A stretch of DNA of 64,000 nt from Streptomyces sp. NBC_01429 (lineage in GTDB: Bacteria > Actinomycetota > Actinomycetes > Streptomycetales > Streptomycetaceae), in assembly GCF_036231945.1 (NCBI RefSeq), contig NZ_CP109599.1:5545501-5609500 (forward strand), read 5' to 3'. Shown here one piece after another: positions 32,768 through 44,514 of the stretch. A program made the translations under genes and the position numbers. The notes under the pieces were generated by a model. That model saw nothing but the letters and a program-made list of their open reading frames with translations, made no database searches and was not told the origin of the DNA. Each line of letters starts with the position of its first letter. Positions within the stretch are counted from its first letter, which is position 1.

Positions 32768-32787
32768 TAGGAATGTTCAATGCGGGT

Positions 32788-33546
32788 ATGGCAGCCACGG
32801 AGCGACTGAAGAAGATCGCCGACGCCGTGCGGGAGACCGGACGGCTGAGCGTCACGGAACTGGCCGACCTCACCGGCGCTTCGGAGATGACCATCCGCCG
32901 CGACCTGGAGGTCCTGGCCGACCAGGGCGTCCTGGAGCGTTACCGGGGCGGGGCGCGCAGCCTGCTCCTGCGGGGCGAGGAGCCCCCGTTCGATCTGCGG
33001 GCGCGGGACGCGCTCGACATCAAGCGGCGCATCGCCGCCGAGGTCGCCGAACTGATCGCGGACGGCGAGTCGGTGGTCCTCGACAGCGGCACCACCTGCC
33101 TGGAGGTCGCCCGCGTCCTGCACCACCGAAGCCTGACCGTCATGCCGCTGTCCCTGCACGCCGCCAACGCGCTGACCGGCGCACCCCGGCTGACCCTGCT
33201 CCTGCCCGGCGGCCAGCCGCGCCCCGGGGAACTGGCCCTGACCGGCCCGCTGACCGAAGCCTCCCTGGCCGCCCTGCGCTTCGACACCGCCGTCATCGGC
33301 TGCTGCGGGCTGACCGCCACCGACGGGCTGACCGCCTACGACCTGGCCGACGCCGCGATCAAGCGCGCCGCGATCGCCTCGGCCCGCCGTGTCATCGCCG
33401 TCACCGAGGCCGCCAAGCTCTCTCGTACGGCCCTCGCCTTCGTCACCCCGGCGTCCGCCCTGCACGCCGTCGTGACCGACGGCTCCGCCACCGACGACGA
33501 GACCGACGCGCTGACCGCGGCCGGTGTCACCGTACGGAAGGTATGA
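32788..33546 (+). CDS. DeoR-family transcriptional regulator
   Basis: A 252-residue repressor. N-terminal HTH of DeoR type (ERLKKIADAVRETGRLSVTELADLTGASEMTIRRDLEVLADQGVLERYRGGA) then the sugar-phosphate-isomerase-like DeoR sensor (DGESVVLDSGTTCLEVARVL, DTAVIGCCGLTATDGLTAYDLADAAIKRA). Members sense phosphorylated sugars. I start at ATG 32788, directly before the HTH; upstream codons lie over the operator region. It is divergent from the MFS gene and followed by a strong terminator. Confidence 0.88.
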   Translation: MAATERLKKIADAVRETGRLSVTELADLTGASEMTIRRDLEVLADQGVLERYRGGARSLLLRGEEPPFDLRARDALDIKRRIAAEVAELIADGESVVLDSGTTCLEVARVLHHRSLTVMPLSLHAANALTGAPRLTLLLPGGQPRPGELALTGPLTEASLAALRFDTAVIGCCGLTATDGLTAYDLADAAIKRAAIASARRVIAVTEAAKLSRTALAFVTPASALHAVVTDGSATDDETDALTAAGVTVRKV

Positions 33547-33613
33547 CCCCGTAGCCGCGCCGCGCCGCGCCTCCGCCGGGCGCGTGGCCCCTGGCCGAAG
33601 AGGCCCCCGGACC

Positions 33614-33649
33614 GCAGAGGCCCCGGAACCTGACATCCGGGGCCTCTGC
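33614..33649 (+). terminator. 14-bp perfect hairpin after the DeoR gene
   Basis: GCAGAGGCCCCGGA (33614-33627) and TCCGGGGCCTCTGC (33636-33649) pair without mismatch around an 8-base loop, 68 bases after the DeoR stop. Confidence 0.8.
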
Positions 33650-33718
33650 CATCGGTGTGTGGGCGACGCCGCGGGTCGGCATATGGTTGCCTCACTTACG
33701 CATGCACGTGGAGTCGAG

Positions 33719-34246
33719 ATGAGCCCGAGGGCAGCAGACGATCCGGGGCGGGACGAAGGCCGGCCGCTCACCGACGTTCTGGCCGTGATGCCCCGGCTGG
33801 CGCAGCTCCAGAGCGCTTTCAGCCGCGGGCGCCTGGTCGAGCGCGCCATGGAGGCCGCGAATCTACGGCTGGACCGCCCCGCGATGTCGGTGCTCCTGAC
33901 GGTGGGCCTGGCGAAGAAGCCGCTGCGCATCGGGGAGATCGCGCAGAAGATGCAGGTGGTCGGCCCGCATGTCACCCGGCAGGTGCAGGAGCTGGAACGG
34001 CGTGGCCTGGTCCACCGCGTGACGGACCCGCTCGACCGGCGGGCGAGCCTGATCGAGCCGACCGCCGAGGGCTCGGCGGCGACGGAGCGGTACACGCTGG
34101 CCATCGTCAGCTGGTTCACCGAGGCCATCGGCGACTGGTCCGAGGAGGACCGCAATGATCTCGGACGTCTCCTGGGGCGCTTCGCCGAGGATGTGACGGC
34201 CCATCTCGCGACCCTCGACGAGAGCCCTCCGCCCCCCGCTTCCTAG
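33719..34246 (+). CDS. MarR-family transcriptional regulator
   Basis: A 175-residue MarR protein: dimer helix LAQLQSAFSRGRLVERAMEAANL, then HTH and wing (KKPLRIGEIAQKMQVVGPHVTRQVQELERRGLVHRVTDPLDRRASLIEPTAEG). The ATG at 33719 follows GTGGAG. It is convergent with a UvrA-like gene, so no target is suggested by position; it may act on its own promoter. Confidence 0.87.
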   Translation: MSPRAADDPGRDEGRPLTDVLAVMPRLAQLQSAFSRGRLVERAMEAANLRLDRPAMSVLLTVGLAKKPLRIGEIAQKMQVVGPHVTRQVQELERRGLVHRVTDPLDRRASLIEPTAEGSAATERYTLAIVSWFTEAIGDWSEEDRNDLGRLLGRFAEDVTAHLATLDESPPPPAS

Positions 34247-34285
34247 CGCTCTGGCTCCCGCTCCCGCTCCCGCCCCCGGCCCCGG

Positions 34286-36697
<2,412 letters not shown>

Positions 36698-37017
36698 CGT
36701 GTCTCCATCTCTGGGGTGGGGCGTGGGGCGCCCTCGCGGTCTCCGTCGGCTTTTCGTCGGCTCTTCGTCGGCGTCGCCCGGCTCGGTCCGACCGGCTACG
36801 GGCGGTCCGACCCGCTACGAGCGGTACGTCTGATTATCCTTCTTCTTCGTTTTTTCCTGGATGTCCGCCGCAGGTCCCCACACGCTACGAGCGGGGGAGT
36901 GGGTTTCGCTTCTCCATTCCTGATCGATCCCGGTTCCGGTCGGCATCGGTCCCGGTTCCGGTCGGCCCGGGGAGGCGAGCGCGCGCCTTACGTGTCCGTT
37001 CGGCTACTGTCCGTGGT

Positions 37018-37479
37018 GTGTCGGTGGTGATGTCGGACGGGCGCCGGGTGGCGCGAGGCGGCTGGTTGGTGGTGGCCGTGGTGCTGGCCGCGCTGATCCA
37101 TGTCCTCGCGTGTGCCCATGGCCCGCAGACGGCCGCCGGACCGCGTGCCGACTCGCTGCCGCTCGCCGGGGCCGTGGTTCCGGCCCCCGTGACGGCGTCG
37201 GTATCCGCCTCGGTATCCGCCTCGGCCTCGGCGTCGGTCACGTCCGTCGCCACGGGTACGAGCGCGCCGACGGGGTGCTGGGAGGCGGACGAGCCGGGGA
37301 CCGTGGACCCGCCAGGACTGTGGACGCCGCCCGGGGCGACCGGCGGGGCGAGCGGCGGGGCCGACGCGGACGGCGAAGCGCTCGCGCCGGAGTGGGGGAG
37401 GGCGGGGCCCGGGCGGCCCGAGCCGGAGTGGGGCCGTGCCGCGCGGGTGCGGGCGGTGCTGGGGGTGTGGCGGACCTGA
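37018..37479 (+). CDS. small exported or membrane-anchored protein, Ser/Ala/Pro-rich
   Basis: A 153-residue protein from GTG 37018 (ATG 37030 possible). One hydrophobic segment near residues 14-32 (GGWLVVAVVLAALIHVLACAHG) precedes a low-complexity part with SVSASVSASASASV. It ends about 110 bases before a cysteine-synthase-like gene on the same strand. No family is recognised. Confidence 0.55.
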   Translation: MSVVMSDGRRVARGGWLVVAVVLAALIHVLACAHGPQTAAGPRADSLPLAGAVVPAPVTASVSASVSASASASVTSVATGTSAPTGCWEADEPGTVDPPGLWTPPGATGGASGGADADGEALAPEWGRAGPGRPEPEWGRAARVRAVLGVWRT

Positions 37480-37588
37480 CGGGGCCGGGCCGCGCGGCGG
37501 TCCGCCGCGAACGGCCCGATCCGCGCCGTTTCCCCGTCACTTCCTCCCTCGCTTTCCTCCCGCACTCCGCCTCGTAGGAGACCCGTAC

Positions 37589-38767
37589 ATGACCTCTTTC
37601 GGCATGCCTTCCCCGGCTCTGGCGCTCTCCGCCTCTCCGCCCGCGCCCCCGCCCGTCCACACCCCCGCCGGACTGGTCGGTGACACGCCCGTGCTCTGGG
37701 TGGGGGAGCCCTTCACCCGGGGCGGGCGCGGCTTCTGGGCCAAGCTGGAGGGCCGCAACCCCGGCGGGATCAAGGACCGCACCGCCCTGTACATGACGGC
37801 CCGCGCGCGCGAGCGCGGTGACCTGCGGCCGGGCGGCCGGATCGTGGAGTCCACCTCCGGCACCCTCGGCCTCGGCCTCGCGCTGGCCGGGGTGACCTTC
37901 GGCCACCGGGTCACCGTGGTCACCGACCCGGGTACGGAGCCGCTGATGCGCGGCCTGCTCACGGCGTACGGCGCTGACCTGCACGTCGTACCGGAACCGC
38001 ATCCCACGGGCGGCTGGCAGCAGGCCAGGCGCGAGCGGGTCGGGCAGCTGCTGGCGGCCGATCCGGACGCCTGGTGCCCCGACCAGTACCACAACCCCGA
38101 CAACGTGGCGGCCTACGCCGGGCTCGCCCATGAACTCGTCGCCCAGCTGGGCACGATCGACGCCCTGGTCGTCAGCGTCGGCACGGGCGGGCACTCCGCC
38201 GGGATCGCGCGGGTGCTGCGCGGCCGCTTCCCCGCGCTGCGGGTGGTGGGGGTGGACGCGACCGGCTCCACGATCTTCGGGCAGCCCGACGCGCCCCGGC
38301 TGATGCGCGGTCTCGGCAGCAGCATCCATCCGCGCAACGTCGACTACCCGCTCTTCGACGAGGTGCACTGGGTCGCGGCCGGTGAGGCGGTGTGGGCGGC
38401 CCGCGCCCTCGCCCGCGGCCGGTACGCGAGCGGCGGATGGAGCGTGGGCGCGGTCGCGGTGGTGGCCCGGCACCTGGCCGCCCGGCTGCCCGCCGGGGCC
38501 CGGATCGTCGCCATCTTCCCCGACGGACCGCACCGCTATACGGGCACGCTCTACTCGGACGCCTTCTGCCGCGAGCACGCGCTGCCCGTGGCGCCGCCCG
38601 CCGAGTTCCCCGACGAGATCGCCCACCCGGACGAACGCGCGGTCACCCGCTGGACGAGGTGTGCCACCGTCGTCGACCCGCTGCCCGCGCGGGACGCGCG
38701 CGGCGCGGACCACGGCACGCGCGCGGCGGACGCGGGCACCCGTGGCCCGGTGGAGGTGGTCCGATGA
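37589..38767 (+). CDS. cysteine-synthase-like PLP enzyme
   Basis: A 392-residue fold-type II PLP enzyme. The Schiff-base Lys lies in EGRNPGGIKDRTALYM, followed by the phosphate/substrate loop VESTSGTLGLGLALAG and the cofactor-phosphate loop VSVGTGGHSAGIARVL. The C-terminal 50 residues are an Arg/Asp-rich tail not found in CysK. The ATG at 37589 follows GGAG. Its stop overlaps the start of an MFS gene, implying tight coupling: a beta-replacement or elimination on serine, O-acetylserine or cysteine, with export of the product. The real substrate is unknown. Confidence 0.83.
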   Translation: MTSFGMPSPALALSASPPAPPPVHTPAGLVGDTPVLWVGEPFTRGGRGFWAKLEGRNPGGIKDRTALYMTARARERGDLRPGGRIVESTSGTLGLGLALAGVTFGHRVTVVTDPGTEPLMRGLLTAYGADLHVVPEPHPTGGWQQARRERVGQLLAADPDAWCPDQYHNPDNVAAYAGLAHELVAQLGTIDALVVSVGTGGHSAGIARVLRGRFPALRVVGVDATGSTIFGQPDAPRLMRGLGSSIHPRNVDYPLFDEVHWVAAGEAVWAARALARGRYASGGWSVGAVAVVARHLAARLPAGARIVAIFPDGPHRYTGTLYSDAFCREHALPVAPPAEFPDEIAHPDERAVTRWTRCATVVDPLPARDARGADHGTRAADAGTRGPVEVVR

Positions 38768-40032
38768 CCTCCGTGTGGGCCACCACCCGCTCCTTCCCGC
38801 CCGCCGTAAGACTGCTGATGGCCAATCAGTTCGCCATCAACTGCGCCTTCTACATGCTCATGCCCTATCTCGCCGCCCACCTCTCCGGCGATCTGCACCT
38901 CGCCGCGTGGTCGGTGGGCCTGGTCCTGGGCGTACGCAATCTCTCCCAGCAGGGCATGTTCCTCCTCGGCGGCAGCCTGGCCGACCGGTACGGATACAAG
39001 GCGCCGATCCTCGCCGGATGTCTGCTGCGTACCGCCGGGTTCGCGCTGCTCGGGTGGGTGGACGCGCTGCCCGCGCTGATCATCGCCTCGGCGGCCACCG
39101 GGCTCGCGGGCGCGCTGTTCAACCCGGCGGTCCGCGCCGCACTCGCCGCCGAGGCGGGCGAGCGGCGGGTGGAGGCGTTCGCCGCGTTCAACGTCCATTA
39201 CCAGGCGGGGATGTTGCTCGGCCCGCCGATCGGACTGGCGCTGCTGGTGGCCGACTTCAAGGTGGTGTGCGGTGTGGCCGCGCTGATCTTCGCGGTGCTG
39301 ACCCTCGTACAGTGGCGCGCACTCCCCGGCGACGGGGCCGCCGCCGGCGGACAGCGCGCCGGCGGGGTGTGGGCGCAGTGGCGGACGGTGGCGGCCAACC
39401 GGCCGTTCCTGCTGTTCTCGCTCGCCATGATCGGCTCGTACGTACTGGCCTTTCAGGTCTACCTGGCGCTGCCGCTGGCCGTCGGCGCGGCGCTGGGGGC
39501 CGCCGGGTCCGTCGCCACCAGCGGACTGTTCGTGCTCTCCGCCGCGGTGGCGGTCCTGGGACAGCTCCGGCTGACCGGCTGGGCCGGCCGCCGCTGGACG
39601 GGCCCGCAGGCGCTGGTGTACGGCCTGATGATCATGGGTGCGGCCTTCGCGCCGCTCGCCCTGCTGACGGCGACGACCGACCGGGCCGCGACCGTCGCCG
39701 TGCTCACCGCCCTGGCGGTGGCCGTGGTGCTGCTGGCCGTCGGGGGCGCGGTGGTCTATCCGTTCGAGATGGACACCATCGTCACGCTCTCGGGCAACCG
39801 CCTGGTGGCCACCCACTACGGCTTCTACAACACACTGTCCGGGCTGGGCATCACCCTCGGCAACCTCGCCACCGGCGCCCTGTGGGACTTCGCCGGGCGC
39901 CACCACGCGTCCTGGCTGGTCTGGGGAACGCTCACCGCGACCGGCCTGGGCTGCGCGCTCGCGGTCCTCGCCCTCTCCCGCACCGGAGCCCTGGCGGGCG
40001 GCCGCGTACCCGCGGCGCCCGTGGCCGCCTGA
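38764..40032 (+). CDS. MFS exporter coupled to the cysteine-synthase-like gene
   Basis: A 422-residue, 12-TM MFS protein (FPPAVRLLMANQFAINCAFYMLMPYLAAHLS; GGSLADRYGYKAPIL is the A-motif; FNPAVRAALAAEAGERRVEAFAAFNVHYQAGMLLGPPIG). Its ATG overlaps the previous stop by four bases (ATGA), and a terminator follows 8 bases after its own stop, defining a two-gene operon with the PLP enzyme. Export of an amino-acid-derived product is the simplest role. Confidence 0.87.
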   Translation: MTSVWATTRSFPPAVRLLMANQFAINCAFYMLMPYLAAHLSGDLHLAAWSVGLVLGVRNLSQQGMFLLGGSLADRYGYKAPILAGCLLRTAGFALLGWVDALPALIIASAATGLAGALFNPAVRAALAAEAGERRVEAFAAFNVHYQAGMLLGPPIGLALLVADFKVVCGVAALIFAVLTLVQWRALPGDGAAAGGQRAGGVWAQWRTVAANRPFLLFSLAMIGSYVLAFQVYLALPLAVGAALGAAGSVATSGLFVLSAAVAVLGQLRLTGWAGRRWTGPQALVYGLMIMGAAFAPLALLTATTDRAATVAVLTALAVAVVLLAVGGAVVYPFEMDTIVTLSGNRLVATHYGFYNTLSGLGITLGNLATGALWDFAGRHHASWLVWGTLTATGLGCALAVLALSRTGALAGGRVPAAPVAA

Positions 40033-40039
40033 CGGCCGA

Positions 40040-40069
40040 CGGCCCGTCACACGACAGTGTGACGGGCCG
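40040..40069 (+). terminator. 13-bp hairpin after the PLP-enzyme/MFS operon
   Basis: CGGCCCGTCACAC (40040-40052) pairs perfectly with GTGTGACGGGCCG (40057-40069), loop GACA. Confidence 0.85.
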
Positions 40070-40154
40070 CCGGCAGGACCGGCGGCCCCGTCACGCGAGA
40101 ATGAAGCCCTGATATTCCTGTGGGGACTACCAAAGCATCATAAGATCCTGATCT

Positions 40155-40580
40155 TCATCCTTGAGGGTTGTCCACAAGGCGACCTTCCCACGTGGTGGTG
40201 TTCTGCGTCCACGCCTCGGTCAGCCGACTGAGGTAGTCGTAGGCGAAGCACTGGTCATCGAACACGGTGCGGGTCTGGGTCTCGACCGAGAGGGCGTTCT
40301 CCGGTTTGAACAGCACGGTCGATGGCTTGCCGGTGCTGTAGTACGGCGCGAAGGTCCTGACCGCCTGTCCGCGCCCGTCGTAGAAGACGTCCGTCAGGAT
40401 GCTGCCGCCGGACGGCCCGGGAGCCTGGGTCTGTCGCTCACGGAGGAATCCGTCGTAGAGGACGTAGGACGCGACCTGTCCGCCGGTGTTGTTGAGGGTT
40501 TTGGTGGTGACGGCGGCCGGCTTGCCGTCCTCGACGAGGTAAGCGAACTCGCAGCTGGAAGTCAACTCATGTGTCCATGA
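40155..40580 (-). pseudogene. RHS/YD-repeat protein fragment
   Basis: The frame contains YD-type repeat units: YVLYDGFLRERQTQAPGPSGG, LTDVFYDGRGQAVRTFAPYYST, and TVFDDQCFAYDYLSRLTEAWTQN, which are core RHS segments. Both the N-terminal delivery part and the C-terminal toxin are missing, and the upstream end (MCAQPTRPRRTSARF) is unrelated. It is an orphan middle piece of a very large gene, possibly moved here with mobile DNA. Confidence 0.78.
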
Positions 40581-40678
40581 GCCCAGTTGGCTCGGCATGA
40601 AGCGGGCGGAGGTGCGCCGGGGCCTTGTAGGTTGGGCGCACATCGTTTGTACACATGTTCACCACAGGAGGCGCTCCC

Positions 40679-41512
40679 GTGTCCGATCGTGACCCCAGTG
40701 TTGACTCGTCCGCGGCCATACGGGCCAGGATCGACACCGGCAAGCCGCATTCCGCGCGTTTCTGGAACTACTTCGTGGGCGGCAAGGACAACTACGACGT
40801 CGACCGCGCCGTCGGGGACCAGATCAAGGAGATCTTCCCCGGCCTGGTCGACGTCGCCCTGACGAGCCGTCACTTCCTCGGGCGCGCGGTCCGGCATCTC
40901 GCGGTGGACCAGGGCGTACGGCAGTTCCTGGACGTCGGTACGGGGCTGCCGACGGCGGACAACACGCACGAGGTGGCCCAGCGCCTCGCGCCTGACTCGC
41001 GGATCGTCTACGTGGACAACGACCCGCTGGTGCTGGCGCACGCGCGGGCGCTGCTGACGAGCACGCCCGAGGGCAGGACCGACTACCTCGACGCCGACCT
41101 GTACGACCCCGAGTCGATCCTCAAGGCAGCCGAGGGGACCCTGGACCTCTCGCGGCCCGTCGCGCTGATGATCCTCAACACGCTCGGGCACGTCGCCGAG
41201 TACGAGCAGGCACGTTCGCTGGTGTCGCGGCTCATGGCCGGTCTGCCGTCCGGCAGTTACCTGGTGATCAGCGACTCCACCTCCACCAGCGAGGGCATGA
41301 TCGCGGCGTCGGACGCGTACAACGCGAGCGGCGCGGTGCCGTATTACGTACGCGGCGTCGAGGAGATCGGCGGCTTCTTCGACGGGCTCGACCTGGTGGA
41401 GCCCGGGATCGCCCAGGTCACCCAGTGGCGCCAGGAGGCGGACGGCGCGGACAGTGCCGCGGGCGGGGCGCCGGCGGTGGACGCGTACTGCGGCGTGGGC
41501 CGCAAGCCGTAG
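40679..41512 (+). CDS. S-adenosyl-methionine-dependent methyltransferase (PF04672 type)
   Basis: A 277-residue protein with the actinobacterial SAM-methyltransferase pattern: KPHSARFWNYFVGGKDNYDVDRAVGDQ near the N-terminus, the SAM-binding FLDVGTGLPTADNTHEVAQ, IVYVDNDPLVLAHARALL, LDADLYDPESIL, LMILNTLGHV and the C-terminal VTQWR. The GTG at 40679 follows AGGAGG with good spacing; an upstream ATG at 40655 does not. The substrate is unknown; many copies of this family occur per Streptomyces genome. Confidence 0.9.
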   Translation: MSDRDPSVDSSAAIRARIDTGKPHSARFWNYFVGGKDNYDVDRAVGDQIKEIFPGLVDVALTSRHFLGRAVRHLAVDQGVRQFLDVGTGLPTADNTHEVAQRLAPDSRIVYVDNDPLVLAHARALLTSTPEGRTDYLDADLYDPESILKAAEGTLDLSRPVALMILNTLGHVAEYEQARSLVSRLMAGLPSGSYLVISDSTSTSEGMIAASDAYNASGAVPYYVRGVEEIGGFFDGLDLVEPGIAQVTQWRQEADGADSAAGGAPAVDAYCGVGRKP

Positions 41513-41521
41513 CCGCCCGCC

Positions 41522-41557
41522 CGCAAAGGAGCACGCAAAGGAGTACGTGAGGGAGCA
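41522..41557. repeat. 12-bp tandem repeat after the methyltransferase gene
   Basis: CGCAAAGGAGCA (41522), CGCAAAGGAGTA (41534) and CGTGAGGGAGCA (41546) are three adjacent 12-base units; the gene's last codons (CGC AAG CCG TAG) resemble them. It belongs to the same gene-end pattern seen at several loci in this window. Confidence 0.55.
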
Positions 41558-41571
41558 GTGGGGCGCCGCCG

Positions 41572-43299
41572 TCAGCGCGGCGCCTCCCAGGTCATGGTCG
41601 TACCTCGCGCGCCGTCCTCCCCGTCCTCGCCGTTCTCCCCGTTCCGGTCCCGGGCGTCGTCGCGCACCCCGTCGTCCCGTACGGTCAGCCGCACCCCGTC
41701 CCGGTCGCCCGGCAGCCGGGCCGTCGCGTCGACCTCCACCTCGATCGACGTCACCCCGGCCCGCCGGTGCGCTGCGGCCAGCGCGCCGCGCAGCGCGACG
41801 AGCAGTTCCTGGCCCGCCGGCTCGCCCACCAGGGTGTCCACCGGTCCGGTGAAGCGCACGGACGGCCGGAAGCCCAGCAGGACCGCGGCGCCTCCCGTCT
41901 CGCGCAGCACCTTCCCCCGTACGCTCGTCGGGCCGTCGGCCGGGGGCTGCTGAAGCGCGAAGATCGTGGTCCGCACCTCCTGGATGGTGGAGTCCAGCTC
42001 GTCCACCGCTCGGCCGATCAGCTCGTCGAGACCGGTCCCCGCCACCCGCCGCCGGGTGGACTCCAGCATCATCTCGGTGGCGAACAGCCGCTGCACCACC
42101 AGATCGTGCAGATCGCGGGCGATCCGGTCGCGGTCCTCGAACACCGCGAGCTGCTCCCGGTCGTGCTGCGCGTCCGCCAGCACCAGCGCCAGCGCGGCCT
42201 GCGAGGCGAACTGGGTGGCCAGCAGCCGGTCCACCCCCCGGTACGGACGGCCCCCTCGGCGGCGCGGCAGGGCGAGCGTACCGATCAGCTTCCCGCCGCT
42301 CTGGAGCGGCAGCATCATGGACGGCCCGAAGCGCGACCTCACATGGGTGGTCATCCGGGGATCCGTGGACGAGTCCTCGATGAACACCGGCTCACCTCCC
42401 AGCAGTTGGACCAGCACGGGGGAGCCGGGCTCGATGGTGGTGCCGACGATGTCGCCGGGGTCGTCCACCGTGGACGCGGCGACGATCTCCATCCCGCCCT
42501 CCTCGGTCGGCTGGAGGACCACCCCCGCGAACGCGTCGGCGAGCACCCGGGCCGACTCGGCCACCGTGACCAGCGCGTCCACGGCGTTCCGCCCGGTCAG
42601 CAGCGCCGTCGTGACGGCGGCGGCCCCCTCGATCCACCGCTCGCGCTGGCGGGCCGTCCCGTACAGCCGGGCCGTGCCGATGGCGCCGGCGGCCTGGGCG
42701 GCCAGCACCCGCAGCAGGCTCTGGTCCTGCTCGGTGAAGGAACCGGTCCGCTTCTCCGTCAGGTACAGATTGCCGAAGACCTCCCCGTCCAGCTCGACGG
42801 GGACGCCCAGGAAGGACCGCATCCGGGGATGGCCCGGCGGCACCCCGCAGGACCGGGGGTCGGTGGTCAGATCGTCCAGCCGGACGGGCCTGGCCTCGTC
42901 GACGAGCACCCCGAGCAGTCCGGTGTGGCCGTCCGGCAGCCGCCCGACGCGATGCCGTTCGGTGTCGCTCATGCCGGCCGTGAACAGCTCCGTCAGCCCG
43001 CCGCGCTCCAGATCGGCGACGCCGAGCGCGCCGTACCGCGCGCCGATGAGTTCGGTGGCGGTGTCGACGACGTGTTGCAGGGTGGCGCGCAGCTCGACAT
43101 CCGTACCGATGCCGAGCACGGCTTCGAGCAGCAGCGGCAGCCGGGGGCCGGAGTCCGCGCCGCCGCTCCCGGACCGGGCCGCCGCGCGCCGCGCCGTGTG
43201 CCGCCGCTCCGGGTGCCCGCCCGGACGGTCCTCGATGTCCGCCTCCGGACGGTCCTCCGCGTGCTCGTCCGGCCGCTCGCCCGTGGGCCCCTCGCTCAC
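41572..43299 (-). CDS. GAF-GAF sensor with HisKA_3 domain and a degenerate ATPase domain
   Basis: A 575-residue protein. Two GAF domains cover about 60-215 and 225-370 (VVDTATELIGARYGALGVADLERG; VTVAESARVLADAFAGVVLQP). The dimerisation helix has His398 in DRDRIARDLHDLVVQRLFATEM, the phospho-acceptor pattern of DevS/NarX-type kinases. The HATPase part is damaged: the N-box, usually EALSNxxRHA, reads RGALAAAHRRAG with no Asn, and the G1 box DDGVG reads DDGVRDD. It probably cannot bind ATP normally. It follows the MreB-like gene by nine bases, so the two are co-transcribed. No response regulator is adjacent. Confidence 0.87.
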   Translation of the reverse strand: MSEGPTGERPDEHAEDRPEADIEDRPGGHPERRHTARRAAARSGSGGADSGPRLPLLLEAVLGIGTDVELRATLQHVVDTATELIGARYGALGVADLERGGLTELFTAGMSDTERHRVGRLPDGHTGLLGVLVDEARPVRLDDLTTDPRSCGVPPGHPRMRSFLGVPVELDGEVFGNLYLTEKRTGSFTEQDQSLLRVLAAQAAGAIGTARLYGTARQRERWIEGAAAVTTALLTGRNAVDALVTVAESARVLADAFAGVVLQPTEEGGMEIVAASTVDDPGDIVGTTIEPGSPVLVQLLGGEPVFIEDSSTDPRMTTHVRSRFGPSMMLPLQSGGKLIGTLALPRRRGGRPYRGVDRLLATQFASQAALALVLADAQHDREQLAVFEDRDRIARDLHDLVVQRLFATEMMLESTRRRVAGTGLDELIGRAVDELDSTIQEVRTTIFALQQPPADGPTSVRGKVLRETGGAAVLLGFRPSVRFTGPVDTLVGEPAGQELLVALRGALAAAHRRAGVTSIEVEVDATARLPGDRDGVRLTVRDDGVRDDARDRNGENGEDGEDGARGTTMTWEAPR

Positions 43300-43308
43300 C
43301 CGGCGGCC

Positions 43309-44352
43309 TCAGTGCGCCTCGGCCAGCGGGTCCAGGACCATCGGCCTGACCTTGCCCTCCAGCATCGCGCCCAGGCCCAGTACGGCACAGATGTCCGGCC
43401 GTTCCGCGATGGCCACCGGCACACCCGTCGCGTCGCGCAGCATCTGGTCGAGCCCCGGCAGCAGCGCGCTGCCGCCGACCATCATGATCCCCCGGTCCGC
43501 GAGATCGGCCACCAGATCGGGCGGGCAGTCCCTGAGCACCTTGCCGATGCCGTCCAGGACGGCGGTCAGCGGCGTGTAGATCGCGTCCCGTACGGCCGCC
43601 GTGTCCACCAGCACCGAACGGGCGATGCCCGTCGCCACGTCCCGGCCGTGGATCTCGGTCTTCGAAGGGCCGCGCGCGTTGAGGCCGTTGCCGCTGAGCG
43701 CGAGCTGCAACGGGCGCACGGAGTGGCTGGGCAGCAGCAGCTCGTGCTGGTGGCGCAGGTACTGGATCACCGCGTGGTCGATGGCGTTGCCGCCGATCGG
43801 GATCCGCTGCGCGGTGACGATCGAGCCGAGCGAGAGCACCGCCACCTGCGTGGTCGCCGCGCCGCACACCATGATCATGGTGGCGGTCGGCTGCTCCACC
43901 GGCAGCCCGCTGCCGACGGCGGCGGCGATCAGCGTGTCGACCAGCTCGACCCGGCGCGCGCCGAGCCCCACGAGCGTCTCCACGGTCGCGCGCTGGGCCA
44001 GCGGATCGCTGTCGTGCGGCGTGCAGGCGGCGGCCCGCAGCCGGGGCTTGCGGCGCAGCTGACGGCGGAGCTTGTCCCCGAGGAGATGCCGGAGCATGCG
44101 CTGCGCCATCTCGACATCGACCACGGTCCCGCCCCTGACGGGCCGGGCGACCCGGATGTAGTCGGGGGTACGGCCCGTCATCTGCTCGGCGAGCGCGCCG
44201 ACGGCGATGAGCGCGCCCGTACGGGTGTTGACGGCGGCGACACTCGGCTCGTCCACGACGAGCCCGGCCCCCTTCACGAAGACCCTGGTTCTGGCGGCCC
44301 CCAGATCGACGGCGATGTGACAGCGGCGCAACTGCTCAAGACTGACGGTCAC
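43309..44352 (-). CDS. MreB/Mbl-like actin homologue
   Basis: A 347-residue actin-fold protein. Phosphate-1 motif is HIAVDLGAARTRVFVKGAG, followed by VDEPSVAAVNTRTGALIAVGALAEQMTGRTP, the connect-1 region LVDTLIAAAVGSGLPVEQPTATMIMVCGAATTQVAVLSLG (phosphate-2), and adenosine motif IMMVGGSALLPGLDQML. Conserved MreB residues are partly changed (GAART instead of GTANT), as in the divergent Streptomyces Mbl-type proteins that act in spore-wall formation. GTG 44352 follows GGGAG. It is the first gene of a two-gene operon with the GAF sensor. Confidence 0.87.
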   Translation of the reverse strand: MTVSLEQLRRCHIAVDLGAARTRVFVKGAGLVVDEPSVAAVNTRTGALIAVGALAEQMTGRTPDYIRVARPVRGGTVVDVEMAQRMLRHLLGDKLRRQLRRKPRLRAAACTPHDSDPLAQRATVETLVGLGARRVELVDTLIAAAVGSGLPVEQPTATMIMVCGAATTQVAVLSLGSIVTAQRIPIGGNAIDHAVIQYLRHQHELLLPSHSVRPLQLALSGNGLNARGPSKTEIHGRDVATGIARSVLVDTAAVRDAIYTPLTAVLDGIGKVLRDCPPDLVADLADRGIMMVGGSALLPGLDQMLRDATGVPVAIAERPDICAVLGLGAMLEGKVRPMVLDPLAEAH

Positions 44353-44514
44353 GGCAGGTTCTCCCGAGAGCGCTGGCGGGCGGTTCACCGGCGGCGGCCG
44401 GTCCTCTTCGCATCCTGCGCCGCGCCGCGCCGCCCTGCCCGCTGGGCTGCTCCGTACGGGGGCGTGCGCGGCGGGAAGATGACGGGCCGCCAGGTTCCGG
44501 CGGCCCCGGCCCGG

